Shown one piece after another: positions 42,863-51,828 of a DNA stretch of 64,000 nucleotides; position 1 is the stretch's first letter, and each line of letters starts with the position of its first letter. Origin of the DNA: Roseateles oligotrophus (lineage in GTDB: Bacteria; Pseudomonadota; Gammaproteobacteria; Burkholderiales; Burkholderiaceae_C); the NCBI RefSeq assembly GCF_025717515.1, contig NZ_JAJIRN010000009.1, forward strand, positions 335,628 through 399,627, read 5' to 3'. The notes beneath the pieces are model-generated. The model searched no databases. It was not told the DNA's origin and saw only the letters and a list, made by a program, of their open reading frames with translations. The translations under genes and the position numbers were made by a program.

Positions 42863-45800
42863 TTACTTGCACTTGGAACCGGTCACCAGGCGTTGCGCCA
42901 CGATGCTCAGGTCGCGGACGTTGACGACGCCGTCGCCGTTGACATCGGCGCGTGGATCGAAGCCCGGGTCGCCGACGCGCTTGCCCATGGAGGCCTTGAC
43001 GATGGCGAGGTCATCGCAATTGACCTTGCCGTCACCATTCAAGTCACCGACCATCACGATGGCAAAGTCGACGTTCGAGACATCAAAGAACACATTGTCC
43101 ACGGCCTCGACCTTGAACCTGGCCTTGGAGCTGGCCACCGCAGGCAGGATCACCGAGCTGCTGCCGTTGTTCGGCACGCTGGCGGCCAAGACATGCGGGA
43201 AGGTGTTGCCGCCGTCGACCGACAGGCTGATCTTCACATTGGCCGTGCTGACCGGCGCAGCGCTGGTGTTGGCCACGTCCCAGGTGACGGTTTGCGTCGT
43301 GCCGCTGCCGACCGACATGGCGCTGTTATGCGAGGTGACCAGGAAGGGGCCTGCGCCAGGCGCCAAGATCAGCTTGGTGCTGGCGCTGCCGACGCCGCCG
43401 CGGCCGTCACGTGCCGTCAACTTGAAGTTCAGTGCGGCCGGGCTGGCGTTGACACCGGCAACACCGACATAGTCCTTGGTCGGCAAGAACTCCGAGAAGC
43501 AATCCACATTGGCGGCCGGGCAGGTGCCGGTCACCGCGTTGGTGTTGTTGACCAGAATCTGCGCCATGTCTGGGAAAACGCGGGTCGGGTTGCTGGTGAC
43601 GAGGTTCTCGCCCGGAGAGTTATAGAGCTGGGAATTGGCCTCGCTGACATTGGCGGCGGTACCGAATTGGCGGAACAAGGGTCCTTCCCGCTTGGCGTTG
43701 CTGGGCAGGCTGGTGCCGTTGGAGCCGCCACGGTCGTTCTGTTCCCACATATAGGTGAGGGTATCGCCGTCCACATCGGTGGCCGCGCCGGTCAGGGCGA
43801 ACGGTGTGCGCAAGGGGATGGTGTAGCCGGCCGGCACGGTCACGACCGGGGCGCTATTGCCGGTGGCGTTGCTCGAGCCGCCGCGAGCGGTCGGGCCACC
43901 GGCGGTGATTTCGCCGACATAGCCTTGGAAGCTACCGTCGTTGACCAGTTCGAGCTTGCTGACATTGATGCCCGCCAGCGTGCCGCCGAAGGTGACGGTG
44001 AAGCCCGCGTCGGTCAAGGCGCTGGCGGTCACGGTGCCGCCCGCCGGCCAGCCGCTGATGCCCTCGATCGCGGCCTTGATGCCGGCGACGGTGAAGTTGG
44101 CGCCGCGCACGATGTCGGCCGAGGCGTTGCCATTGAACTTCAATGTGAACTTGGCCGTGCCGGCATAGCCGGTCAGCGCTGCCATCTGCACCTCGTTCAG
44201 ATTGGTTTCGGCGCCGGAGGTGTAAGCCACGATCTCGTCAAAGCTGCGCTGCGACCAATAGGCATCGCTGTGTGGTTGGCTGTCGTCGGTGCCGCAGATG
44301 CCGGCATAGGCCATGATGGACGAGCCGCTGCCCGGCTCCACCGAGGTGCCGGCATTGCGGTTGCCGCCGGTGCAGCTGCCGCTGATGCCGTTGAAGCTGT
44401 GGTTGCCGGCGAACTGGTGGCCCATCTCATGCGCCACATAGTCCACCGCAAACAAATCGCCGACCGGGGTGGTCACGCCGGTGCAGCCTTGCGCCTTGCT
44501 GCTGCCGCCGACCACGCCGAGGCTGGCCAGACCGCCGCCGGAATTGCCCATGCCGATGTGGCCAATGTCGTAATTGCTGGCACCGATCAGCAGGCCGATG
44601 ACGGTCTTGTTGCGGGTCAGCGTGCCACCGCCGCAGGTCGATACCTGGGCCGCGGTGTAACAAGCGGTGGCACCGCAAGCGCCGTTGGCACCGGTCGTTT
44701 GCGCGACGGTGTCGAAATTGAGCTTGTCGTTGTCATTCACCAGCGTCAAGCGGATCGAGGTCTCGTCTTCATAGACATGGGTGATGCGGTTGACCAAGGT
44801 GACCTTGGCCGCCGTCACATTGGCGCCGCCGCCAAAGAAGGTCGCATAGTTGGGGTCGGTCACCAGCGCCAGACGGTAGTTGCGTAACTGGTTACCTGTT
44901 GCTGCTGCCGGGCTCATTTCATCGCCAACCACATGGTAGGCTGAACTGGCGCTGCTGCGGCCGTCGGTCACGGTGATCTCGTAAGCGCCGAGGTTGCGCG
45001 ATGGGTCGGCGGTGACGCTGGCCGAAACGGTACCGTCTTGATCGGCCACGGCATTGACGGTCTGGCGCGGGGCCACATCATTGGCAGGGTCTTGCACGGT
45101 GATGGTCACCTGAGCGCCGGGCGTAAAGCCGAAACCCCGTACCTCGACGGCATCGGCCGCGTGATAGAAACCGCGGGTCAGCGCGATATGAGCCTCGGTC
45201 TGCATCGCCTCGGCCAGCCGGCCATGCGTGTTGGGCAGATCGCGGCCGTAGTAGCTGGCGTAGACGCTGTCGTCCAGATGGAATTTAGGGTCGATATACC
45301 AAGCACCCTTGGGCGAGCGGATCGATGCATGGAAGCCGATTGGCGTGATGTCCATGCGCAGAGTCGCGCGCGGGTCGTCTATGCCGCGGCCCGAAAAAGT
45401 CTTGATTTCGGGGTGCTTCTCGGCCAGTTTGGATTCCATCACCGGCGATTCGCTGATCGCAAAACGCTGATATCCACCATTCGGATGCGGCAAGGAGACC
45501 ACCAGCGGGCTCAAGGCAGCGGCATCGCTGCGCTCCATCGGCGCGTTCTTGGCCAGCGCCATCAAGCCGCTGCGGTCCAGTGTTAGCGCCCGGAAGCGGC
45601 GCGGTTGCACCGAGGCCACGGCACCCTTGGCGGAAACCTTGCCCGAAGTCGCCACGCTGTCTTGCCAGAAGGCGCCGCCCGTTTGCACTTGCTGCACTTG
45701 CGAAGTGGCGTTACTTTCTTGCCTGTCGACCGCTGCATAGGCATGCGGCGCGGCTACGGCGCCGGCCATGACCAAGCACAAGGCCATGACGGCGCCAGCG

Positions 45801-45871
45801 CTTTGGCTGCGTGCATGGCTAGGCTTGTTTGCCCCCGTCGACGACGGGCTGCGGGATTGGTGCAATTTCAT
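42863..45871 (-). CDS. Secreted reprolysin-type zinc metalloprotease with C-terminal dockerin
   Basis: A 1002-residue exported enzyme. After a signal region (ends about residue 46, AYA) comes a propeptide-like segment, then the metzincin zinc site HEMGHQFAGNH at 481-491 with ligands His481, His485 and His491. A fibronectin-like/PKD-like region follows (GAATDVDGDTLTYMWEQND). The end is a clear type I dockerin, with two Ca2+-binding repeats of the DxNxDGxxNxxD form: DLNGDGKVNCDDLAIVKASM (from residue 943) and DVNGDGVVNVRDLSIVAQRL (from 976). The dockerin predicts a cohesin partner; one lies about 1 kb upstream at 46847-47428. The substrate is unknown. Confidence 0.92.
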   Translation of the reverse strand: MKLHQSRSPSSTGANKPSHARSQSAGAVMALCLVMAGAVAAPHAYAAVDRQESNATSQVQQVQTGGAFWQDSVATSGKVSAKGAVASVQPRRFRALTLDRSGLMALAKNAPMERSDAAALSPLVVSLPHPNGGYQRFAISESPVMESKLAEKHPEIKTFSGRGIDDPRATLRMDITPIGFHASIRSPKGAWYIDPKFHLDDSVYASYYGRDLPNTHGRLAEAMQTEAHIALTRGFYHAADAVEVRGFGFTPGAQVTITVQDPANDVAPRQTVNAVADQDGTVSASVTADPSRNLGAYEITVTDGRSSASSAYHVVGDEMSPAAATGNQLRNYRLALVTDPNYATFFGGGANVTAAKVTLVNRITHVYEDETSIRLTLVNDNDKLNFDTVAQTTGANGACGATACYTAAQVSTCGGGTLTRNKTVIGLLIGASNYDIGHIGMGNSGGGLASLGVVGGSSKAQGCTGVTTPVGDLFAVDYVAHEMGHQFAGNHSFNGISGSCTGGNRNAGTSVEPGSGSSIMAYAGICGTDDSQPHSDAYWSQRSFDEIVAYTSGAETNLNEVQMAALTGYAGTAKFTLKFNGNASADIVRGANFTVAGIKAAIEGISGWPAGGTVTASALTDAGFTVTFGGTLAGINVSKLELVNDGSFQGYVGEITAGGPTARGGSSNATGNSAPVVTVPAGYTIPLRTPFALTGAATDVDGDTLTYMWEQNDRGGSNGTSLPSNAKREGPLFRQFGTAANVSEANSQLYNSPGENLVTSNPTRVFPDMAQILVNNTNAVTGTCPAANVDCFSEFLPTKDYVGVAGVNASPAALNFKLTARDGRGGVGSASTKLILAPGAGPFLVTSHNSAMSVGSGTTQTVTWDVANTSAAPVSTANVKISLSVDGGNTFPHVLAASVPNNGSSSVILPAVASSKARFKVEAVDNVFFDVSNVDFAIVMVGDLNGDGKVNCDDLAIVKASMGKRVGDPGFDPRADVNGDGVVNVRDLSIVAQRLVTGSKCK

Positions 45872-46046
45872 GGCTATTCCTTTATGGGGCTTTTTGACTG
45901 TGGCTCAAGGGATGGAAAGAGCGGCGCATGCGGTCAAGTCAAAACCACTAACCTGCTATTTCTATAGACCACTTGCGCGTCGTCCGTTTGAGCAAGGGTG
46001 CAAGAATAGTGGACAAGTTCACATCAGCAATAGAGGGGCAATCCCG

Positions 46047-46577
46047 ATGAAGCGATCAATCGAGTCGATGGCTTTGCCGCTTGCCGGGCGCTGGCAACGG
46101 GTGGCTTTGTCGCTTGCTTTTTGTGCCGCATCGCTGGCCGGCGGGCTTGCCTTGAGTGCGCCGGTCGAGCCCTTGCCCGGCGGCGAAATCATTGCCATCT
46201 CCATGGAGAAAGATTGCTTTGGCTGCAGCACCGGCGAGCGTTTGCACTTGCGCCGCGACGGCCTCGCCAGCCTCGCGCTGACCGGCAAGGCGCGCCACCG
46301 CACGCAGGACGAAACCAGCCTTGGCGCCATCGGCAGCGACGATTTCGAAGCCTTGGCGCGTCTCACTTTGGCACAGGGCTTCTTTGCCATGCAGGACAGT
46401 TATGAGGACCCGCAGATTCGTGACGGCGCCTGGACTCTGATCAAAGTGGAGTGCAGCGGTGGCACAAGCAAGCAGGTGTTTCGCAGGGAGCGCGAGGGGC
46501 CGACGGCGCTGAACGTTATCGAGTCGGCGATGGCAGAGTTGCGAGGCCGGATCGTCTTTGAGCGAAAGCACCCGTAG
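46047..46577 (+). CDS. Exported DUF6438-like protein
   Basis: A 176-residue protein with a signal peptide (VALSLAFCAASLAGGLALSA). The mature part starts EIIAISMEKDCFGCSTGERL, resembling the DUF6438 pattern in which a Cys-x-x-Cys pair precedes a short beta-hairpin with an Arg-Asp-Gly turn (RRDGLASL). A second cysteine region (KVECSGGTSK) lies near the end. The start at 46047 is chosen for the signal peptide; the frame is open further upstream. It lies between the dockerin protease and the cohesin gene on the plus strand. Function unknown. Confidence 0.68.
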   Translation: MKRSIESMALPLAGRWQRVALSLAFCAASLAGGLALSAPVEPLPGGEIIAISMEKDCFGCSTGERLHLRRDGLASLALTGKARHRTQDETSLGAIGSDDFEALARLTLAQGFFAMQDSYEDPQIRDGAWTLIKVECSGGTSKQVFRREREGPTALNVIESAMAELRGRIVFERKHP

Positions 46578-46846
46578 GCGAAACGCATCGCTGCGCGCGA
46601 GGGGCGGGATTCCCCTCTTGCCGATCGGCGCTGCCGGGTGGAACACTCGCGACTTGCAAAACCTGGGCCAAGTGCATCACGCCGGCCGCCCGTGTCTTTG
46701 AAAAAATCAGAATTTAATTCATGTAATTCGGCGTTAGGCTTGGGCAGCAATATGAGCGGCCCTGTTCGGCGCGGATTTCCCGCCACGGACTCGATGCCCA
46801 CATCGACGCCCACATCGACGCCTACAGGGCAGAGGAGAAAACAATC

Positions 46847-47428
46847 ATGGCAAGTCGGCAACAAGTTTGGAAAAAGAGTTTCTTTACCGCGCTGGTCTTG
46901 GGCGCCTTGTCGGCCCAAGCCCTGGCGGCCGACCCCACGCTGTCATTCGTGGTCTCGGCCAATCCTGCCCAGCAGGGTTCGGTGATCGATCTGAATGTGT
47001 TGATTTCGGACGTCAGCGATTTGTACGCCTATCAATTCACGCTGTCCTTCAATGCGGCTGTGTTGCAAGCGACCGCTGTGACGGAAGGCAGTTTCCTGTC
47101 CGGCGGCGGAGCGACCTTTGGCGATACCGGCACGATAGACAACACGCTGGGATCGATCTCCTTGGTCTACAACACCTTGCAGGGTGCCGTGCCCGGCGTG
47201 AGCGGCAGCGGCAGCCTCGCGCACATCAGCTTCAATGTGGCCAACGTCGGCGTTAGCGTGATGAACTTCTCCGATGTCGTCTTCCTGAATTCCAGCCTCG
47301 GCGATTTGACGCTCAAGTTGGAGCCGCTGACGCTGCAGGCGGTGGCGGTGCCCGAGCCGTCTACCTATCTGTTGTTCGGTGCCGGCCTGGCCGGACTGGC
47401 GGCGCTGCGCCGCCGTCAAGCGCGCTGA
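46847..47428 (+). CDS. PEP-CTERM-anchored cohesin-domain protein
   Basis: A 193-residue surface protein. The signal peptide ends AQALA|A (about residue 27). Almost the whole mature chain (about 30-160) looks like a cohesin: LSFVVSANPAQQGSVIDLNV, then LYAYQFTLSFNAAVLQATAV and the GSGSLAHISFNV strand. The C-terminus is a PEP-CTERM sorting tag, VPEPSTYLLFGAGLAGLAAL followed by an RRRQAR tail, which exosortase would cleave. It therefore offers a single cell-surface docking module. The likely partner is the dockerin of the metalloprotease at 42863-45871. Start is fixed by a GGAG ribosome site and the signal peptide. Cohesin assignment by pattern, not by search. Confidence 0.85.
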   Translation: MASRQQVWKKSFFTALVLGALSAQALAADPTLSFVVSANPAQQGSVIDLNVLISDVSDLYAYQFTLSFNAAVLQATAVTEGSFLSGGGATFGDTGTIDNTLGSISLVYNTLQGAVPGVSGSGSLAHISFNVANVGVSVMNFSDVVFLNSSLGDLTLKLEPLTLQAVAVPEPSTYLLFGAGLAGLAALRRRQAR

Positions 47429-47479
47429 TCGCCTTCAGATTCAACCGCTGGGCAGTCTGCGCGGGCCTGCCTCTGCCTC

Positions 47480-48085
47480 TCAAACGTCGAAGGCCGGATC
47501 CTCGCCGAGGTCCGGTAGGCGCTGAATGATTTCGCCGGACGGCCCGCCGCGCGTCACGCTCGAGCTATAGCCGGCCAATCCGACCGTGCCGCGTAGCGCG
47601 TTCAGGCGGTTCAACCAGCCGCGCAGGAACACATTCATATCCGGCTTGACTTCGACCAAACGCCGGTAATAGCTCTCGCGCACGGTGCAGAATTTCTGCA
47701 GCGCTTGGGCCGGGTCGCAGCATTGCACGGCCGCCAAGGTGGCGCCGCCAAAACCGCCGTCAACCTGGCAGCCGACCGACTCCTGCAGAAATCCAACCGC
47801 CCGCCCGACGCCCATATTGACGGCGGTGTCGAAGAGCGCCAGATCGAGCTTGTCCTGCACCTCCGAGCAACGGGCCGCGTGCCAGTAGTTGTGCTCGTAA
47901 ATACTGCTCATCTCGGCCTCTGTCAACTCGCGCACCGAATGCTGCGGCCGCCCATTCTTGGCGCACCAGGTGTCGTAGACCTTTTGCGTCACGCCACGAT
48001 TGGTGGCGCCGCCGGGATCGGCCGGGTGGTCGACGAAGCCACCTTCCCAGCGCAAAACAAAGGGCAATGAATTTGCAAATGACAT
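47480..48085 (-). CDS. GH108-type muramidase (endolysin-like)
   Basis: A 201-residue enzyme with the family 108 N-terminal signature FVLRWEGGFVDHPADPGGAT followed by NRGVTQKVYD, where the Glu of EGG is the catalytic acid. The second part (from about residue 110) is the peptidoglycan-binding-3 domain that accompanies it: FLQESVGCQVDGGFGGATLA. It would cut peptidoglycan glycan strands. No holin, spanin or phage genes flank it, so it may be a domesticated lysozyme. No clear signal peptide. Start chosen at the second Met (MSFANSLPF). Confidence 0.87.
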   Translation of the reverse strand: MSFANSLPFVLRWEGGFVDHPADPGGATNRGVTQKVYDTWCAKNGRPQHSVRELTEAEMSSIYEHNYWHAARCSEVQDKLDLALFDTAVNMGVGRAVGFLQESVGCQVDGGFGGATLAAVQCCDPAQALQKFCTVRESYYRRLVEVKPDMNVFLRGWLNRLNALRGTVGLAGYSSSVTRGGPSGEIIQRLPDLGEDPAFDV

Positions 48086-48250
48086 GGCGGACTCCTGGGG
48101 TGGACTGGACCGGCTGGATTGTGTCGCCATGGGTCCGCGCCATCACTCCCTAGGATGCAGCAAAAGGCCCACTTAGCAATGCTTGCAAAGCGTTTGACTC
48201 CAGCGCAATCGGCGGCATGATGACGGCACCGAATTTGCCGGATTCTCGCC

Positions 48251-49930
48251 ATGCCGAGTCAGCCGATTGAGCCTTCACCGCAGTTGTCGCCGCCCCATGT
48301 GCAGCGCATGCACCAGATTCTGCTCTGGCCCTTGCGGCTGATGCCTCTGGGCGATGCGCCGGGCGCGCCACGGCGACCCTGGGAGTTGCTGCCAAAGGGC
48401 GCCGAGGCAGGGCCCTGGCGAGAGTTGATCGACGAATACACCGGCGACCCCGCCAGCTTTCACGAACGCCATTACCAGGAGTTCGTGACCTTTTTGCCCT
48501 ATGTGCAGCGCTTTCTTTATGGCGACGGGCGTTCGCCCGGCCGGCCGCTTGACGGCCGCAGCGAGGCCGGAATGAAGGTCTTCCGGCGCCGTGATCTGGC
48601 CCGGTTGCGCGTCTGCCCCAGGCCCGGCGCCGCGCCGCTGACGCTGGACGTCGTGCATGTCGATCTCTACTTCTTCTTCGACGTGGATGTGGTGCTGCTG
48701 AATGTCGAGGTCAGCGCCACCGACCTGGAGTTGCGCCAGGCGCAGGAGTTGCTGTACCGCTTGGGTCGCGCCTACCCATCCGGCTGGGACGCGCAAGGCC
48801 TGCCCCTGCACAGCCTCGCCAGCGCCGAATGGCTGGACGCCCAGGGTCGGGTCTTGTCGGCCTCGGATGCGCTCGAGCGCGAGCATTACATCGCCCATGT
48901 GCAGGAGCACCGTGCGCCCTGCATTGCCGAGCATTGGGCCTTTGTGCTGCGCCCGCTGGTGGTTGACCATTCAAACGAGCCCGGTGCGCTGCGCTTTCGG
49001 CAGATCGAGTATTACCGCATGCCGATGATGGCTTATCTGGCGCTGGACGAACCGCTCGCGCTGTCGCGCAGCGATATGGTCAGCCTGGGGCTGGTGACCG
49101 GACCGCAGGGCAAGCCGGGCTCGCAGCAGCTGCCCTTTGCCGAACAGCATCTGCATGACTTCGAGAGCAAATATTGCTATGACAGGTTCTGGGGCGATGC
49201 CGGTGCCGCGCCGAATACGCGTTACTTGTGCAGCGGGCATTCGTTGGTCGTGATTGGGCGCGCCGACTCGGTCTTCTTCAGTTGCCGTGATCGTGGCGTC
49301 CTGGCGCATTTCCGCCATCAGCATTTCATGATTTTCTTGATTGCGCATTTTCAGAAAGCATCGCTCTTGATGTTCTCCGACCGCTTGGTCGAGGCGCTGC
49401 GGCGGCTGAATGTGCAGGACGCCGAAAATGTGCGCCGCTTCAAGCGTGCGATCCGTTCCAGCTTCGAGGGTTTCTTGCGCTTCTCGCACCGCTACTGGTT
49501 TCACGAGGTGGCCGAGCAGGCGCAGTCGCGCGCGCTGTTTCGCATGTGTGCCAATCACCTGGAACTGCCGGTCTTGTATGCCGAGGTCAAGGAGCGCATC
49601 ACCGATATGAGCGCCTACCTTGAAACCGACAGCATCCGCCGCCAGGCCAACACCGTTGTGCGCCTGACGGTGGTGACGATCGTTGGGCTGGTCGGCACCA
49701 TCACGACCGGATTTTTGGGCATGAATTTGCTCGCCGAGGCCGAGGCACCGCTGAGCGAGCGCCTGCTCTACTTTGCGCTGGTCTTGGGTGTGACGATCGC
49801 GCTGACCGTCTACACCATGGTCAAGTCCAAGCGCTTGTCGGACTTTTTGGATGTGTTGTCGGATGAGCGCATGTCGGCCTGGAACAAATGGCGGGCCTTT
49901 GCGGCGGTGTGGCGTTCGGGCCCAGATTGA
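48251..49930 (+). CDS. CorA-like divalent cation transporter with long N-terminal domain
   Basis: A 559-residue protein. The end has the two-span CorA topology with the selectivity motif Gly-Met-Asn (TTGFLGMNLLAEAEAPLSER), first span about 470-490 and second about 510-530. The long cytoplasmic part includes helix-rich stretches typical of CorA (FLRFSHRYWFHEVAEQAQSR, ALFRMCANHLELPVLYAEVK). At about 560 residues it is far longer than classical CorA (about 320), so most of the N-terminal 250 residues is an extra domain of unknown role. It probably passes Mg2+ or similar ions. Confidence 0.8.
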   Translation: MPSQPIEPSPQLSPPHVQRMHQILLWPLRLMPLGDAPGAPRRPWELLPKGAEAGPWRELIDEYTGDPASFHERHYQEFVTFLPYVQRFLYGDGRSPGRPLDGRSEAGMKVFRRRDLARLRVCPRPGAAPLTLDVVHVDLYFFFDVDVVLLNVEVSATDLELRQAQELLYRLGRAYPSGWDAQGLPLHSLASAEWLDAQGRVLSASDALEREHYIAHVQEHRAPCIAEHWAFVLRPLVVDHSNEPGALRFRQIEYYRMPMMAYLALDEPLALSRSDMVSLGLVTGPQGKPGSQQLPFAEQHLHDFESKYCYDRFWGDAGAAPNTRYLCSGHSLVVIGRADSVFFSCRDRGVLAHFRHQHFMIFLIAHFQKASLLMFSDRLVEALRRLNVQDAENVRRFKRAIRSSFEGFLRFSHRYWFHEVAEQAQSRALFRMCANHLELPVLYAEVKERITDMSAYLETDSIRRQANTVVRLTVVTIVGLVGTITTGFLGMNLLAEAEAPLSERLLYFALVLGVTIALTVYTMVKSKRLSDFLDVLSDERMSAWNKWRAFAAVWRSGPD

Positions 49931-50071
49931 GAGGGAGAAAACTTTTTACTGCGCGGCCGCCATACGTCGTTGGCCGAATGCTCGGAATCCTCACGTACCT
50001 TGAGTACGTTCCGGTTCCTGCGCTTCGTCCGCCTAGCCTGACTGCCGCTCGCTACAAAAGTTCTCACCCTC
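49931..50071. repeat. 141-bp imperfect inverted repeat
   Basis: Directly after the CorA-like stop. Left end GAGGGAGAAAACTTTT pairs with right end AAAAGTTCTCACCCTC as a near-perfect inverted pair. Inner arms remain alignable (TCGTTGGCCGAATGCTCGGA against its reverse complement near 50010-50040) and the centre contains GTACCTTGAGTAC. Similar elements recur in intergenic regions of Comamonadaceae and relatives, from memory. It would fold into a long RNA hairpin. Confidence 0.6.
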
Positions 50072-50122
50072 TGAACTGATGAGCGAAAATCACCCGCTCG
50101 CTCACCCACTTGGCCCTTGCCG

Positions 50123-51367
50123 ATGTTCACCGATCTGATTCCCGACAGCGCTCCGCCCGAGCCACCAGCAGCCAAGGCCGATGCCAAAGATCGTTTCTTG
50201 CGCCTGCTGGAAACAGCATTGGCCAACGGCACATTTGCCAAGTTGCTGCTGAGCAAATATGTCGGCGACGAGGCTCAGCTGGACCGGCTGATGCTGCGCG
50301 AGGTGCAGTTGCGCGGCGAGCGGCAGCTGTCATTCTTGTGGCGCTACCAGACCCGCGACATCACCAAGAACTACGCCATCCCCGAGGCTCTGTTGCGCTT
50401 GGCTGATTTGCTCGGCGCGCAGTTTCACAGCGCGCATTTGCAAACGCAGAGCGAGGAGGTGCAGCTGGTGTTCAGCCGCAAGGGCCGGCCCAGCCTGCGC
50501 CTGGGCAAGGCGCCAGCGGCGACCATGCCGCTGGCGGCCGAGGCAGGGCATGACAAGGAAAAGCTGCGTTACCTGGAGCTGAGTCGGCCCTTCTGGCTCG
50601 ATCTGGGCGTCACGCATCTGGTGCGTGGCGAGGCAGCGTTAGTGCCGGCGATGTCGCGCAAATGGAAGCAGATCAACAAATTCATCGAGATTTTTTCGGC
50701 CGCCTTGAAGTCCTCCGGCCTGAACGACAGCCCCGATGTGCATGTCGCCGACTTCGGCTCCGGCAAGGGCTATCTGACCTTCGCCATGCATGACTGGCTG
50801 CGTGCGCAAGGCAAGGCTGCCTGCGTCACCGGCGTCGAGCTACGCGACGATATGGTCAAGCTCTGCGGCGCCGCGGCGGCCAAGCATGGCATGGCTGGCC
50901 TGCGTTTTGATCAGGGTGATGTGCGCAGCTACACGCCGCTGAGGCTGGACGTCATGATCGCGCTGCATGCCTGCGACATCGCGACCGACTATGCGATTCA
51001 TTTCGGCCTGCGCGCCGGCGCCAAGGTCATCATGTGCTCGCCCTGCTGCCACAAGCAGGTGCGCCCGCAGATGCAGACGCCGACTTTGCTGCGCCCGCTC
51101 TTGCAGCATGGCATTCATCTGGGCCAGGAGGCCGAGATGGTGACCGACGGCCTGCGCGCGCTCTTGCTGGAGGCCGAAGGCTATGACACCCAGGTCTTCG
51201 AGTTCGTGGCGCTGGAGCACACCAGCAAGAACAAGATGATTCTGGCCGTCAAGCGCGCGCAAGCGCTGAGTGCGGCTCGGCGCGCCGAGCTGCAAGCGCA
51301 GATCGCCGAGATCAAGCGCTTTTATGGCATCCGCGAGCAGGAGCTGCAGTGTCTGTTGGCGGCTTGA
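50123..51367 (+). CDS. Class I SAM-dependent methyltransferase (Methyltransf_32-like)
   Basis: A 414-residue protein. The SAM-binding motif HVADFGSGKGYLTFAMHDW lies near residue 220, followed by VTGVELRDDMVKLCG (motif II) and FDQGDVRSYTPLRLDVMIAL. A further conserved VIMCSPCCHKQVRPQM is typical of the METTL25/Methyltransf_32 group. The N-terminal about 200 residues are helix- and charge-rich and unassigned. The ATG at 50123 is preferred to the TTG two codons upstream. Substrate unknown; RNA or protein is possible. Confidence 0.85.
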   Translation: MFTDLIPDSAPPEPPAAKADAKDRFLRLLETALANGTFAKLLLSKYVGDEAQLDRLMLREVQLRGERQLSFLWRYQTRDITKNYAIPEALLRLADLLGAQFHSAHLQTQSEEVQLVFSRKGRPSLRLGKAPAATMPLAAEAGHDKEKLRYLELSRPFWLDLGVTHLVRGEAALVPAMSRKWKQINKFIEIFSAALKSSGLNDSPDVHVADFGSGKGYLTFAMHDWLRAQGKAACVTGVELRDDMVKLCGAAAAKHGMAGLRFDQGDVRSYTPLRLDVMIALHACDIATDYAIHFGLRAGAKVIMCSPCCHKQVRPQMQTPTLLRPLLQHGIHLGQEAEMVTDGLRALLLEAEGYDTQVFEFVALEHTSKNKMILAVKRAQALSAARRAELQAQIAEIKRFYGIREQELQCLLAA

Positions 51368-51828
51368 GGTCTGCCCTAGAGGCCTGATCGCCAAGGGGCC
51401 CCAAGTCGCCGCGATCGGCAGGCAAAAAAAGACCCCGACCAAGCTGAGTCGGTCGGGGTCTGTCAAGAGCGCGTGACGCTGCCCAAGTACGTGGCTAGCT
51501 CGATGCTTGATCTGGGCTAGCCCGTGGGGCCGCAGCGTTGTGTGTTGTTGCGCTGGCAGCGCTGGGCCGGGCAGGCCGGTGAGGGCTTGCAGCCTGGGCG
51601 CTGTTAGAGCTCAGTCTGGCAGGGCTCAGGTGGGCGGCCTGCTCCGCAGCACCGGCAGATGGATGGAGCCGCAAACGAGTCGGCGGCGGCATGGGCTGAG
51701 TGGGTGTTGCGTCGTCATGGGCTGTATTTTGACCGGCCCGCCGCATGCAAAACCGCCAAGAACCGGGTCCAAACCTTGCTATCTTGTTGGCTGCTTTTTG
51801 CCGGCTTTTCCTGACTTAGCGGCCCGCA
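51368..51828. other. Intergenic region, no gene supported
   Basis: About 460 bases between the methyltransferase and the ycnI-like gene. Apart from the hairpin at 51430-51461 I see no gene, repeat or promoter I can defend. Short open readings are low-complexity and Pro/Ala-rich. Confidence 0.5.
51424..51461 (-). terminator. Strong hairpin with A run on its left, acting on the minus strand
   Basis: A perfect 11-bp stem, AGACCCCGACC (51430-51440) with GGTCGGGGTCT (51451-51461), preceded by seven A at 51424-51430. Read on the minus strand the A run is the U tail, so it would end transcripts coming from the ycnI-receptor operon. On the plus strand it has no U tail. Confidence 0.75.

Noticed and set aside
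42839..44887. 682-codon plus-strand open frame opposite the metalloprotease gene
   Set aside because: Composition is Ala/Gly/Val/Asp-repetitive, antisense to a well-supported protease with intact zinc and dockerin motifs.
47480..48085. Possible prophage remnant signalled by an endolysin-like gene
   Set aside because: No holin, tail, capsid, integrase or attachment repeats nearby, so it is treated as a single muramidase gene.
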